Origin: CAZLYK01 sp964563495
GTDB taxonomy: Bacteria > Acidobacteriota > Blastocatellia > RBC074
Assembly (NCBI GenBank): GCA_964563495.1
Contig: CAZLYK010000051.1
Span: 1-33,828 of the forward strand
Reading direction: 5' to 3'
DNA: 33,828 bases
In this document: one piece after another, positions 9,293 through 16,424 of the stretch
Numbering within the stretch: position 1 is the stretch's first letter
Layout: every line of letters starts with the position of its first letter
The notes under the pieces: generated by a model
Seen by the model: the letters and a program-made list of their open reading frames with translations, nothing else
Told to the model about the DNA's origin: nothing
The model's database searches: none
Program-made: the position numbers and the translations under genes

Positions 9293-10093
9293 TTAACCCC
9301 CCTTTAGATCAATATTCCCTCGCCAGCATGGATTGCGTTTTTCGAGGAATGCGCCGATGCCTTCCTGAGCGTCTTCGTCCATGGCGTTGAGGCTCATGAC
9401 CTCTTTGGTGTAATGATAGGCTTTGGCCTGATCTAAATCGATCTGCGCATAAAATGCCTGCTTGCCGAGGCCGAGCGTGACAGGGCTGGCTTCGGCGATC
9501 TGCTCGGCCATCTTCCGTGTCTCTTCACGCAAGGCGACAGCCGGCGTGACGCGATTGACCAGGCCCCAATCCATGGCCGTCCGCGCATCGATCGGAGCGC
9601 CGGTCATCAACATTTCGAGTGCCCGCTTGCGACCGATCGCGCGGGTCAGGGCGACCATCGGAGTGCTGCAAAACAGTCCGATCCTCACCCCGGGAGTCGC
9701 AAACCGAGCTTCCTCAGCGGCAACCGCCAGATCGCAGGCGGCGACCAATTGACATCCGGCCGCCGTCGCCATGCCTTGCACCTCGGCGATCACCGGTTGC
9801 GGGACCTGTTGAATCATGGTCATGAGCTCGACACAAGCATCGAACAGCTGGCGGTAATCGCCGATCGAGCGCCCGTGCATCTCATTCAGGTCGTGGCCGG
9901 ACGAAAAGACATTGCCGGAAGCGGCCAGAACCACCGCGCGAACTTCCGCCCTCTCGCCGATCGAGCGCAGACACGCGGTCAGCTCTCTCATCAGAGCCAG
10001 CGAGAGCGCATTGCGGCGCTCGGGCCGATTGAGCGTAATTCGCGCAACCGGTGATCCATGATCGAGCAGCAGATTTTCATAATTCGCCGTCAT
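9293..10093 (-). CDS. Crotonase-fold protein, ECHDC3-like (enoyl-CoA hydratase/isomerase family)
   Basis: A 266-residue crotonase-superfamily protein. The N-terminal R-P-E-R-R-N-A-L-S and the oxyanion-hole segment S-S-G-H-D-L are present. The two catalytic glutamates of true enoyl-CoA hydratases appear to be missing: the A-A-G-C-Q-L segment has Gln where hydratases have Glu, and A-T-P-G-V-R-I-G has Gly at the second site. The segment G-L-F-C-S-T-P followed by A-L-E-M-L-M-T-G matches the ECHDC3 subfamily, whose reaction is not well established. Strong Shine-Dalgarno AAGGAGG sits seven bases before the ATG. It is the first gene of a two-gene operon with the glutaryl-CoA dehydrogenase-like gene. 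Confidence 0.87.
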   Translation of the reverse strand: MTANYENLLLDHGSPVARITLNRPERRNALSLALMRELTACLRSIGERAEVRAVVLAASGNVFSSGHDLNEMHGRSIGDYRQLFDACVELMTMIQQVPQPVIAEVQGMATAAGCQLVAACDLAVAAEEARFATPGVRIGLFCSTPMVALTRAIGRKRALEMLMTGAPIDARTAMDWGLVNRVTPAVALREETRKMAEQIAEASPVTLGLGKQAFYAQIDLDQAKAYHYTKEVMSLNAMDEDAQEGIGAFLEKRNPCWRGNIDLKGG

Positions 10094-10115
10094 AGCTTCC
10101 TCCTTAGAAAATCCC

Positions 10116-10144
10116 GGGTACGCACGCCCCCGGCGTGCATACCC
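10116..10144 (-). promoter_or_regulatory. GC-rich hairpin in the 5' leader, just upstream of the ribosome binding site
   Basis: A 13-bp stem with one mismatch (10116-10128 with 10132-10144, loop 10129-10131; arm GGGTACGCACGCC). Read on the minus strand it is followed by GGGATTTTC and, at 10100-10106, by AAGGAGG. The arrangement hairpin, T-run, Shine-Dalgarno, ATG is the same as upstream of the TPR gene at 14586. It could be a leader attenuator or simply a mobile palindrome that inserted there. Confidence 0.55.
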
Positions 10145-10233
10145 ATGATTTTCATGAGAGCGAAAATTCCCGCAAGGCCGTTGAAATACGGTTGAAAAGA
10201 TTTACGATCGGCCTCAGCATAACACACTCTAAC

Positions 10234-10333
10234 NNNNNNNNNNNNNNNNNNNNNNNNNNNNNNNNNNNNNNNNNNNNNNNNNNNNNNNNNNNNNNNNNNN
10301 NNNNNNNNNNNNNNNNNNNNNNNNNNNNNNNNN
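10234..10333. other. Assembly gap (100 N)
   Basis: Exactly 100 undetermined bases, the usual placeholder for a scaffold gap of unknown true length. It lies between two divergent genes, so the upstream regulatory region of both, or further genes, could be missing here. Confidence 0.99.
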
Positions 10334-10351
10334 TGAGGAGGACGAATCAAG

Positions 10352-11305
10352 ATGAAGTTGCCAGACGCATTTACTCTACGCGGAAGGGCCGGAATCTGTT
10401 TGTTCCTATTTTCGATTGCGCTCGCTCTGTGGCCCGTCCATGCCGGCGTTTTCTGCTTGCCTCAATTGCAACAGCCCCCGCCTGATGACGGGAAGCTGAG
10501 GATTATCGCCTTCGGCGCTCACCCGGATGATTGCGAGCTGCAGGTTGGCGGTGTCGCCGCGCTCTGGGCGGCGAAAGGGCATCACGTCAAGCTCGTTTCA
10601 GTGACCAACGGAGACATCGGCCACTGGAGGGAAGCCGGCGGCCCGCTCGCTCTGCGGCGCAAGACCGAGGTCGAAATGGCATCGAAGATCCTTGGTTCGA
10701 CCGTCGAGGTGCTCGACAACCACGACGGCGAGCTCCTGCCGACGCTCGAAAACCGCCGGACGCTGATTCGCCTGATTCGCCAATGGAAGGCCGATCTGGT
10801 CCTGTCTCCGCGCCCCAACGACTATCACCCTGACCATCGCTACACCGGCATCCTGGTCCAGGATGCGGCTTATATGGTCACGGTCCCTTTCGTCTGCCCC
10901 GATGCCCCTCCTCTCAAGAATAACCCGGTCTTCATGTATTACACCGACCGGTTCATGAAACCCAATCCATCGCAGCCTGATCTAGCGATCTCGATCGATT
11001 CGGTCATGAACAAGAAGCTCGATGCGCTGGCGGTCATGGAGTCGCAGTTCCTGGAAGGCGGGGCAAACGGGCACGAAGGACTCATGCCCAAGACACCCGA
11101 AGAGCGGGCCAAACGCGTGGCTGAAGTCCGCAATGGACACGCCGCACGCAACATCGGCGTAGCCGATCGTTTCCGTAGTCTGCTCAAAGCATGGTACGGA
11201 GAAGAGGCCGGAGCAAAGGTCAAATACGCCGAGGCTTTTGAGATCTGTGAATATGGACGCCGGCCGGATAAAGCCGAATTGAAACGATTCTTCCCCTTCT
11301 TTTGA
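10352..11305 (+). CDS. PIG-L/LmbE family deacetylase, exported
   Basis: A 317-residue protein. An N-terminal hydrophobic stretch (about residues 14-32) acts as a signal peptide or anchor. The zinc-binding motif A-H-P-D-D (56-60) and the second motif H-P-D-H (159-162) are both intact, so a metal-dependent N-deacetylase is expected, as in the LmbE/MshB group that removes acetyl from N-acetylglucosamine-type sugars. The N-terminal signal suggests it works in the periplasm or at the surface; the substrate is unknown. Shine-Dalgarno GAGGAGG at 10335-10341 supports the ATG. The upstream region is cut by the assembly gap. The gene ends four bases before a dispersed inverted repeat. Confidence 0.88.
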   Translation: MKLPDAFTLRGRAGICLFLFSIALALWPVHAGVFCLPQLQQPPPDDGKLRIIAFGAHPDDCELQVGGVAALWAAKGHHVKLVSVTNGDIGHWREAGGPLALRRKTEVEMASKILGSTVEVLDNHDGELLPTLENRRTLIRLIRQWKADLVLSPRPNDYHPDHRYTGILVQDAAYMVTVPFVCPDAPPLKNNPVFMYYTDRFMKPNPSQPDLAISIDSVMNKKLDALAVMESQFLEGGANGHEGLMPKTPEERAKRVAEVRNGHAARNIGVADRFRSLLKAWYGEEAGAKVKYAEAFEICEYGRRPDKAELKRFFPFF

Positions 11306-11309
11306 GAAG

Positions 11310-11397
11310 AATAGACAGGATCGACAAGATTTGTTGCAGGATTAAACAAGATTAGCTCTTGTCAAATCCTGCAATAATCTTGTCGATCCTGTCTATT
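11310..11397. repeat. Inverted repeat of the AATAGACAGGATT family (E3)
   Basis: Arms 11310-11343 and 11365-11397 are nearly perfect reverse complements (one extra base and a local mismatch) around a 21-bp centre. It fills the junction of two convergent genes. The minus-strand gene's TAG stop (11393-11395) lies inside the right arm. This copy carries the variant unit GGATCGACAAGATT. Confidence 0.88.
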
Positions 11398-11791
11398 CAG
11401 ACGAGACGCTATGGCGCAATTCGTCTCTCAGCCTTTCGATCTCAGTAATCTTCTCCTGGATGCGCTGGAAGAGCGCGGATTGGGCCTTGATCCCCTCTTC
11501 GATCAAAAATGCCGCGGCATCGGCGCGACCTTTGAAGATCCCGGCCGAGACGAGCTTATCGAGGGCGTCGGATGAGGCTTCGCTCAAGCGAACCACGACG
11601 GTTGTATCGCGAACGTTCATGGCCCGCTCGACGGCTTTGTTGACTGTTTCGGGAACCCGGTTGAAAAGCTCGCGCAAGGCCGAGGCGATATCTTCAATCG
11701 TCTCGCCCGCACGGCTTCCGGCAGACGCCGGCTGCGATTGCTGGGTCAGCGGTCCCCCCGGCTGGTTAGGATCACTCTGATTTTCATTCAT
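11393..11791 (-). CDS. Small ribbon-helix-helix-like protein with C-terminal coiled coil
   Basis: A 132-residue protein; the chosen ATG has AAGGAGG nine bases upstream, and a longer in-frame start is not supported. Residues 1-30 are Gln/Pro/Ser rich and likely disordered. Residues 63-102 read as a strand (T-T-V-V-V-R-L-S) followed by two helices around G-I-F-K-G-R-A-D-A-A-A-F-L-I, the layout of a MetJ/Arc-type ribbon-helix-helix DNA-binding fold. A heptad-like charged tail (Q-R-I-Q-E-K-I-T-E-I-E) follows. I do not recognise a named family. It could be a small regulator or a nucleoid-type protein. Its stop codon is provided by a dispersed repeat. No toxin partner is visible next to it. Confidence 0.7.
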   Translation of the reverse strand: MNENQSDPNQPGGPLTQQSQPASAGSRAGETIEDIASALRELFNRVPETVNKAVERAMNVRDTTVVVRLSEASSDALDKLVSAGIFKGRADAAAFLIEEGIKAQSALFQRIQEKITEIERLRDELRHSVSSE

Positions 11792-11833
11792 CTCTGCTAG
11801 CCTCCTTAAGCTGTAGCGGTTGATCATCGCGTT

Positions 11834-11854
11834 GGCGCAGCCGGTGGCTGCGCC
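11834..11854. promoter_or_regulatory. Perfect 9-bp GC-rich hairpin in the leader of the RHH-like gene
   Basis: GGCGCAGCC and GGCTGCGCC pair exactly around a GGT loop. It lies 43 bases upstream of the ATG at 11791, between the LemA-like gene and the RHH-like gene on the minus strand. No T-tract follows on the minus strand, so it is not an obvious terminator; it could be an mRNA processing or stability element. A weaker 6-bp hairpin lies beside it at 11862-11879. Confidence 0.45.
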
Positions 11855-11918
11855 GTTGACACTTCTTTATACGAAGAAGAGGTCGGTAAATGTTGCCAAA
11901 ACCTGGTCCGTCGTCGGG

Positions 11919-12785
11919 TTATTCGGCTTCTATGTTCGCTTCCATTTTGGTGAATTGAAGGCCGTAAGCGAGGATCGCGAACGGAAGCCGGAGCAAAGCC
12001 TCGTTGTATGCCTCTACCGCCTGGACATACTCTTTGCGCAATGAATTGGTCTGATTGATCGTCCCCTTGTACTCCTCGAGCAGCCTCAGATAGGCGTCGT
12101 TGGCCTTGAGGTCAGCGTAGGTATCGCCGAGCGAATCAATGGGTTCGGATTGTTGAGCCAGCTCGCGGTAAGCGCCGAGAATTCCATCCTTGTCATTATC
12201 CTTTAACGCCTGCGCCAGGGTGTTGCGAACGCCGGTCAGCGCGGCCAGCGGCGGCGGGTCGCTCTTGATCACGGCCCTGGCCGTTTCGAGCGCTTTGTTG
12301 GCGGCGTCACCCTGTCTGGTGATCGAGCTCAAAAAAGCCGTCCATTTGGCGTTGGCCAGTTGTTTGCGCTTTCCGAGTTCGTCCCTGGTGTAGGGAAAGA
12401 GCTTCTCGACCAGGTAGAACTTGCGGTTGTCTTCAAATTCGGACCACGTCCACTGATTGCCGGCGGCCGGCGGGGTGAATTTCAGACGGATCGATTTGTT
12501 GGTGTAAGCGGCGCTCGACGGGGCGCGTTCTTTGACGGTCACCATGGCTTTGCCGTCCGGCTCAGAGGCTATCCCGGCGATCTCGATCACTCCGTCGAGT
12601 TCGGCGACTACGGCGCTGACCGGAGATTCACTGACGGCATTGACCCGGCGAGCGATGCTGAAAAAGACCTCGTCTCGGCTGATCTGTTTGGCTGCCGGGG
12701 TCTGCGCGCAGACATCCGGCCGGATGACAGGTAGGACGGCCGCAAAGGCGTAGATAAAGAGCGAAAGCATTCTTTGTCTATCCAT
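11919..12785 (-). CDS. Exported protein with C-terminal LemA-like helical domain
   Basis: A 288-residue protein. A signal peptide covers about residues 1-28 (F-I-Y-A-F-A-A-V-L-P-V, then C-A-Q). The middle contains many charged helices. The final 60 residues (E-A-Y-N-E-A-L-L-R-L-P-F, ending M-E-A-N-I-E-A-E) match the end of LemA-family proteins, which typically close with F-P-x-x-L-I-A and F-E-A-E. Classical LemA proteins are shorter, about 190 residues, with an N-terminal anchor; here the domain is preceded by about 130 extra residues that I do not recognise. Role unknown. GGAG lies just upstream of the ATG. A 42-bp perfect inverted repeat separates it from the TPR gene upstream. Confidence 0.75.
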   Translation of the reverse strand: MDRQRMLSLFIYAFAAVLPVIRPDVCAQTPAAKQISRDEVFFSIARRVNAVSESPVSAVVAELDGVIEIAGIASEPDGKAMVTVKERAPSSAAYTNKSIRLKFTPPAAGNQWTWSEFEDNRKFYLVEKLFPYTRDELGKRKQLANAKWTAFLSSITRQGDAANKALETARAVIKSDPPPLAALTGVRNTLAQALKDNDKDGILGAYRELAQQSEPIDSLGDTYADLKANDAYLRLLEEYKGTINQTNSLRKEYVQAVEAYNEALLRLPFAILAYGLQFTKMEANIEAE

Positions 12786-12799
12786 TATTTCTCCTTTGG

Positions 12800-12914
12800 G
12801 AGAAGAATAGACAGGATTGACAGGATTTCAGCGGATTAAACAAGACTGAAGACGAACCAGTAAAACAATCCGGTTTAATCCGCTGAAATCCTGTCAATCC
12901 TGTCTATTCTTCTC
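12800..12914. repeat. Perfect 42-bp inverted repeat of the AATAGACAGGATT family (E4)
   Basis: Arms 12800-12841 and 12873-12914 are exact reverse complements over 42 bp around a 31-bp centre. It lies between two co-directional minus-strand genes: the upstream TPR gene ends (TGA) inside the right arm at 12913-12915, and the LemA-like gene starts 15 bases beyond the left arm. The transcript would contain an uninterrupted 42-bp RNA duplex, a natural target for RNase III. Confidence 0.93.
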
Positions 12915-14586
12915 ACAAATCTTCAATCTTCAATTTTGTATCGGCGTTTCTCCACGCCTTTTGAAACTGGCGTTGGATCGAGCGGGCTTCGGTGGTCTTG
13001 CCCTGTCGCTTGAGGCTTTCGGCGAGCCCGAAGAGCGACCGGCCATTGCCCGGATTGTCTTTGAGGTCCTGACGAAAGACCGCTTCAGCCTCTGCCGCCT
13101 GGCCGTTCAGAAACAGTGCGGCGCCGAGCGATTCGCGGACAGGATAATACCATCCGGGCGGCTCGTCATAGTTCAATTCGTCCTGCGCGGAGGCGGCTTT
13201 ACTCCAACAATCGACTGCGGCGCGTCGATCGCCTTTGGCCGCCGCGATCCGCGCATCGAGGACGTTCTCGGCGATTTTCAAGACGCCGGCCGCGGTGTTC
13301 AGGCCGAATGGAGTTTCTCCCGGCATATTTTTTGCCATGACGGAAAAAGTCTGCCTTTCGCTCTCGGCTTCGGCGATTTTACCCTGCCCGGCCAGGGCGA
13401 CCCCACGCGCAAAATGCCGGAGCGCACCGGTGACGGGCATCTCCTGACCGGGTTCGGGCGCTTCCATAATCTCTTTCCACCGGTTGAAACGGAGCTCGAC
13501 GAACAAGACCGACGGCAAAAATCCTTCCAGCATCGGCATATCTTTCAAATGCCCACGGACATTTTCCGCCAGTTGCTGGGCCGATCTTCTGGCTTGGGCA
13601 TAATTGCCGGCGCGGTTATACGATTCGACCAGGAAATGCAGATTGTGGCTGTAATACATGGCCGGGTACATCCCGCCGGCGCCGGTTCGCTTGATGTACT
13701 GGCGATCGGCCGCGGCCGCGGCTTCGTTGGATTTCGCCGCCGCCCTGTAATCGCCGGTGCGAATATAGATGTGCGACGGCATATGGACCAGATGGCCAGA
13801 GGACGGGGCGAGCCCTGCCAGCCGGCCGGCACTGGTCAGAGCGCGTCCGGGGGTCTTCGAGGCCTCGACCGCGTGGATATAAAGGTGGTTCGCCCCGATA
13901 TGTTTCGGGTTGCGTTTGAGCACCTCCTCGAGCACGGCGACGACCTCCAACGTGTAGGGCCCGGGCTTGCCGTCTCGCGTCCAAAGCTGCCACGGAGTCA
14001 GATTCATGAGGCTGTCGGCATACAAAACCGCGGCATCCGGATCTGTTGGATATTTTTTATGGATCGCACCCATCGCATCCTTGTAATCGACCGAGCATTT
14101 CTTCGGATCGGCGTTGAGCTGGAACCTTTTGGCGAGCGCTTCGATATAGTCTCGCTCACTGTCGGATGCGCCGGCCGAGAGTGAGCGCGCTTTATCGAGC
14201 GCCTGGACGGCCGCCCGCAGGCGCGATTGATCGATCTGCGGCTCGTTGTAATTCGGCCCTACGGCCAGGGCGATTCCCCAGTAAGCCATGGCCAGCTGCG
14301 GATCGAGCTGAGCCGCGCGCTCAAACGAGCGACGCCCCTCCTCGTGGTTAAACCCATAGATCAGCGCCAACCCCTGGTTGAAATATCTCTGCGCTTCGGC
14401 GTTTTTCGTCGTGACCGGATGTGAAAGATTACCGGTGCCCGGCATGAGCGCCGTCGGCCGATCGCCCGCCGCCTTATCGTGCTCGTGCTGAGCCGCTACA
14501 TCCCCTCCCGCTGCTAAGATCAAACAGCACACAAATAAAAAGGTAAAAACTCTGTCATCCCGGAATGCAATCTTTCCCGAAACCAT
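12913..14586 (-). CDS. Exported TPR repeat protein
   Basis: A 557-residue protein. A signal peptide covers about residues 1-32 (F-L-F-V-C-C-L-I-L-A-A, then V-A-A-Q). A His/Asp-containing linker follows, then TPR-like helical repeats: A-E-A-Q-R-Y-F-N-Q-G-L-A near residue 62, S-F-E-R-A-A-Q-L-D-P near 88, and a C-terminal pair around A-E-A-E-A-V-F-R-Q-D-L-K. No enzyme motif was found. Such proteins usually act as periplasmic scaffolds. Shine-Dalgarno GAGGAGG precedes the ATG. A candidate sigma-70-like promoter and a leader hairpin lie upstream at 14604-14686. Confidence 0.85.
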   Translation of the reverse strand: MVSGKIAFRDDRVFTFLFVCCLILAAGGDVAAQHEHDKAAGDRPTALMPGTGNLSHPVTTKNAEAQRYFNQGLALIYGFNHEEGRRSFERAAQLDPQLAMAYWGIALAVGPNYNEPQIDQSRLRAAVQALDKARSLSAGASDSERDYIEALAKRFQLNADPKKCSVDYKDAMGAIHKKYPTDPDAAVLYADSLMNLTPWQLWTRDGKPGPYTLEVVAVLEEVLKRNPKHIGANHLYIHAVEASKTPGRALTSAGRLAGLAPSSGHLVHMPSHIYIRTGDYRAAAKSNEAAAAADRQYIKRTGAGGMYPAMYYSHNLHFLVESYNRAGNYAQARRSAQQLAENVRGHLKDMPMLEGFLPSVLFVELRFNRWKEIMEAPEPGQEMPVTGALRHFARGVALAGQGKIAEAESERQTFSVMAKNMPGETPFGLNTAAGVLKIAENVLDARIAAAKGDRRAAVDCWSKAASAQDELNYDEPPGWYYPVRESLGAALFLNGQAAEAEAVFRQDLKDNPGNGRSLFGLAESLKRQGKTTEARSIQRQFQKAWRNADTKLKIEDL

Positions 14587-14603
14587 AAATACCTCCTCAG
14601 AAA

Positions 14604-14631
14604 AGCCTGGGGACGCGGGCGTCCCCAGGCT
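14604..14631 (-). promoter_or_regulatory. 13-bp perfect hairpin in the leader of the TPR gene (attenuator-like)
   Basis: Arms 14604-14616 and 14619-14631 (AGCCTGGGGACGC) pair perfectly around a 2-base loop. Read on the minus strand the stem is followed at once by a short T-run (TTTTC), then the Shine-Dalgarno sequence and the ATG. This is the form of a weak intrinsic terminator placed in the leader, or of a palindrome that inserted next to the ribosome site. The same architecture occurs at 10116-10144. Confidence 0.55.
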
Positions 14632-14658
14632 AGTGCAATTTTAGGTTGCGATCCGACA

Positions 14659-14686
14659 ATTATTTGCGGCATCATTAGCCGGTCAA
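14659..14686 (-). promoter_or_regulatory. Candidate sigma-70-like promoter for the exported TPR gene
   Basis: On the minus strand TTGACC (14686-14681) and AATAAT (14664-14659) are separated by 16 bases; each matches the consensus at five of six positions. Transcription would begin near 14652 and give a leader of about 65 bases containing the 14604-14631 hairpin. Identified by eye only; acidobacterial promoters are poorly characterised. Confidence 0.35.
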
Positions 14687-14711
14687 TGATCATAAAGAAG
14701 GAGTTTAGGAT

Positions 14712-16424
14712 ATTCCGCAAATCGAAGGCAAGACTCTGGGATTGAAGCCAAACCAGTTGCGGCGGCTTGAGAAGATGTACCAACGCCGGATACCGCCGCA
14801 GCAGATTGTCACTTCTGAATTCGCCCGACAGCTAACCGAGATTTCGCACGAGATCGGGCGACAGGTCGGAGTTTTGGTTGACCGCAAGGGGCACGTCGAA
14901 CACGTCATCCTCGGAGACGCGTCGAGGATCGTCTTGCCGGCTCAGGACCGCTCCCGGCTGGGGCATTCACGCTTCAACGGCCTGCGCTGCCTGCACACCC
15001 ACCTGCGCGGCGAAGAGAACCTGACCCACGATGACCTGACCGATCTCGCGCTGCTGCGACTGGATCTGATGGCGGCAATCGATGTCGATCCCCGGACCGG
15101 CTTGCCCGGCGTTGTCCGCGCCGCGCACCTGCTTCCGGCTTCGGCCAACCGGAAGGCCGAAAGCGCCAACGGAGGCGAGCCCACCGAGCAGGAAACTTAT
15201 CGCTTTCTCGATCCGCATCTTCCCGGCCAGCTCGATGTCGACTTTCTAGAGCTGATCGAATCTCTCGAAGCGGAGATGGCGCGCAACCGCGGCGCACGCA
15301 AAGCCTCGGATACTCGTGACCGCGCCATTTTGGTCGGTGTCACGACCGGCCCTCCGGCGGAAGCCCGCGATTCAATGGATGAGCTGAGCGAGCTGGCGGC
15401 CTCGGGCGGCATGGTCGTGCTCGACGAGATCATTCAGCGCCGGTCGACACTCGATCCAAAAACGCTGGTCGGCAAGGGCAAACTCGACGAGATCATCATC
15501 CGCAGCCTGCAACTGGGCGCTGATATGATCGTCTTTGACCGTGAACTGACTCCATCACAGGTTCGTGCGATCAACGCCGCGACCGACCTCAAGATCCTCG
15601 ATCGCTCGCAGCTGATCCTGGACATCTTCGCGCAGCGCGCCCAGACCAGCGAGGGCAGAATCCAGGTCGAACTGGCGCAGTTGAAATATCTTTTACCCAG
15701 ACTGACCGGAAGCGGAACTGAAATGTCGCGGCTCATGGGGGGCATCGGCGGGCGAGGCCCCGGCGAGACCAAATTGGAGGTCGACCGCCGTCGCGTCCGC
15801 GACCGCATCGCTCTGCTCGAAGAGAAACTCAGACACGTCCGCGAAAGCCGCCAGCAGCGACGCGCTCAGCGCACTCGCCGGGAAATGCCGGTCGTCTCGA
15901 TCGTCGGCTACACCAATGCCGGCAAGAGCACACTGCTCAATGCCCTGACCCGGAGCCAGGTCACAGCCGAACAGCGCATGTTCGCCACGCTCGACCCGAC
16001 CAGCCGCCGCCTGAGGCTTCCCCAGGACCAGGAGATCATCATCAATGATACTGTCGGATTTATCCGCGATCTGCCGAAGGACCTGCTCGCGGCTTTTAAA
16101 GCGACTCTCGAAGAGATGGAACAGTCCGATCTACTGCTCCATCTGGTCGACGCTTCAAGCTTACAGGTCGAAAACCAGATCCTTTCGGTCAACCGCATCC
16201 TGGGCGAGCTCCAGCTCGATAACATCCCGCGATTGCTCGTCTTCAACAAAATTGACCTGGTCGATCCCGAGGAGCTGGAGAACCGCTGCCGGATATACAA
16301 TGCCATCCCGATTTCGGCAATCGATCGTTCGACCCTGAGAACCCTGGTTGACGAGATCAGCGCCCGCCTGGCACCGGAAAAAGATAAAGAGAATAGACAG
16401 GATGAACGGGATTTGACCGGATGA
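14712..16424 (+). CDS. hflX: GTPase HflX, long N-terminally extended form
   Basis: HflX is a ribosome-associated GTPase that splits stalled or hibernating ribosomes. G1 G-Y-T-N-A-G-K-S-T (399-407), G3 D-T-V-G-F (446-450) and G4 N-K-I-D (512-515) are present, preceded by the HflX-specific glycine-rich G-G-I-G-G-R-G-P-G-E-T-K-L (343-355). The protein is about 570 residues against about 430 in E. coli, because of an N-terminal region (1-190). The start is unusual: the first ATG/GTG/TTG is a TTG at 14742, but conserved-looking sequence (P-Q-I-E-G-K-T-L-G-L-K-P-N-Q) continues upstream to an ATT at 14712 with AAGGAG exactly eight bases before it, and a TAG stop lies two codons further up, so I place the start at ATT. 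The last 11 residues are encoded by a dispersed repeat. Confidence 0.92.
   Translation: MPQIEGKTLGLKPNQLRRLEKMYQRRIPPQQIVTSEFARQLTEISHEIGRQVGVLVDRKGHVEHVILGDASRIVLPAQDRSRLGHSRFNGLRCLHTHLRGEENLTHDDLTDLALLRLDLMAAIDVDPRTGLPGVVRAAHLLPASANRKAESANGGEPTEQETYRFLDPHLPGQLDVDFLELIESLEAEMARNRGARKASDTRDRAILVGVTTGPPAEARDSMDELSELAASGGMVVLDEIIQRRSTLDPKTLVGKGKLDEIIIRSLQLGADMIVFDRELTPSQVRAINAATDLKILDRSQLILDIFAQRAQTSEGRIQVELAQLKYLLPRLTGSGTEMSRLMGGIGGRGPGETKLEVDRRRVRDRIALLEEKLRHVRESRQQRRAQRTRREMPVVSIVGYTNAGKSTLLNALTRSQVTAEQRMFATLDPTSRRLRLPQDQEIIINDTVGFIRDLPKDLLAAFKATLEEMEQSDLLLHLVDASSLQVENQILSVNRILGELQLDNIPRLLVFNKIDLVDPEELENRCRIYNAIPISAIDRSTLRTLVDEISARLAPEKDKENRQDERDLTG

Noticed and set aside
10090..10350. Open frames running through the N gap
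   Set aside because: They exist only because the undetermined bases were read as open; no coding evidence.
12961..14184. 407-codon open frame on the plus strand
   Set aside because: Antisense to the exported TPR gene, which has a signal peptide, Shine-Dalgarno site and TPR motifs; the plus-strand frame has none.
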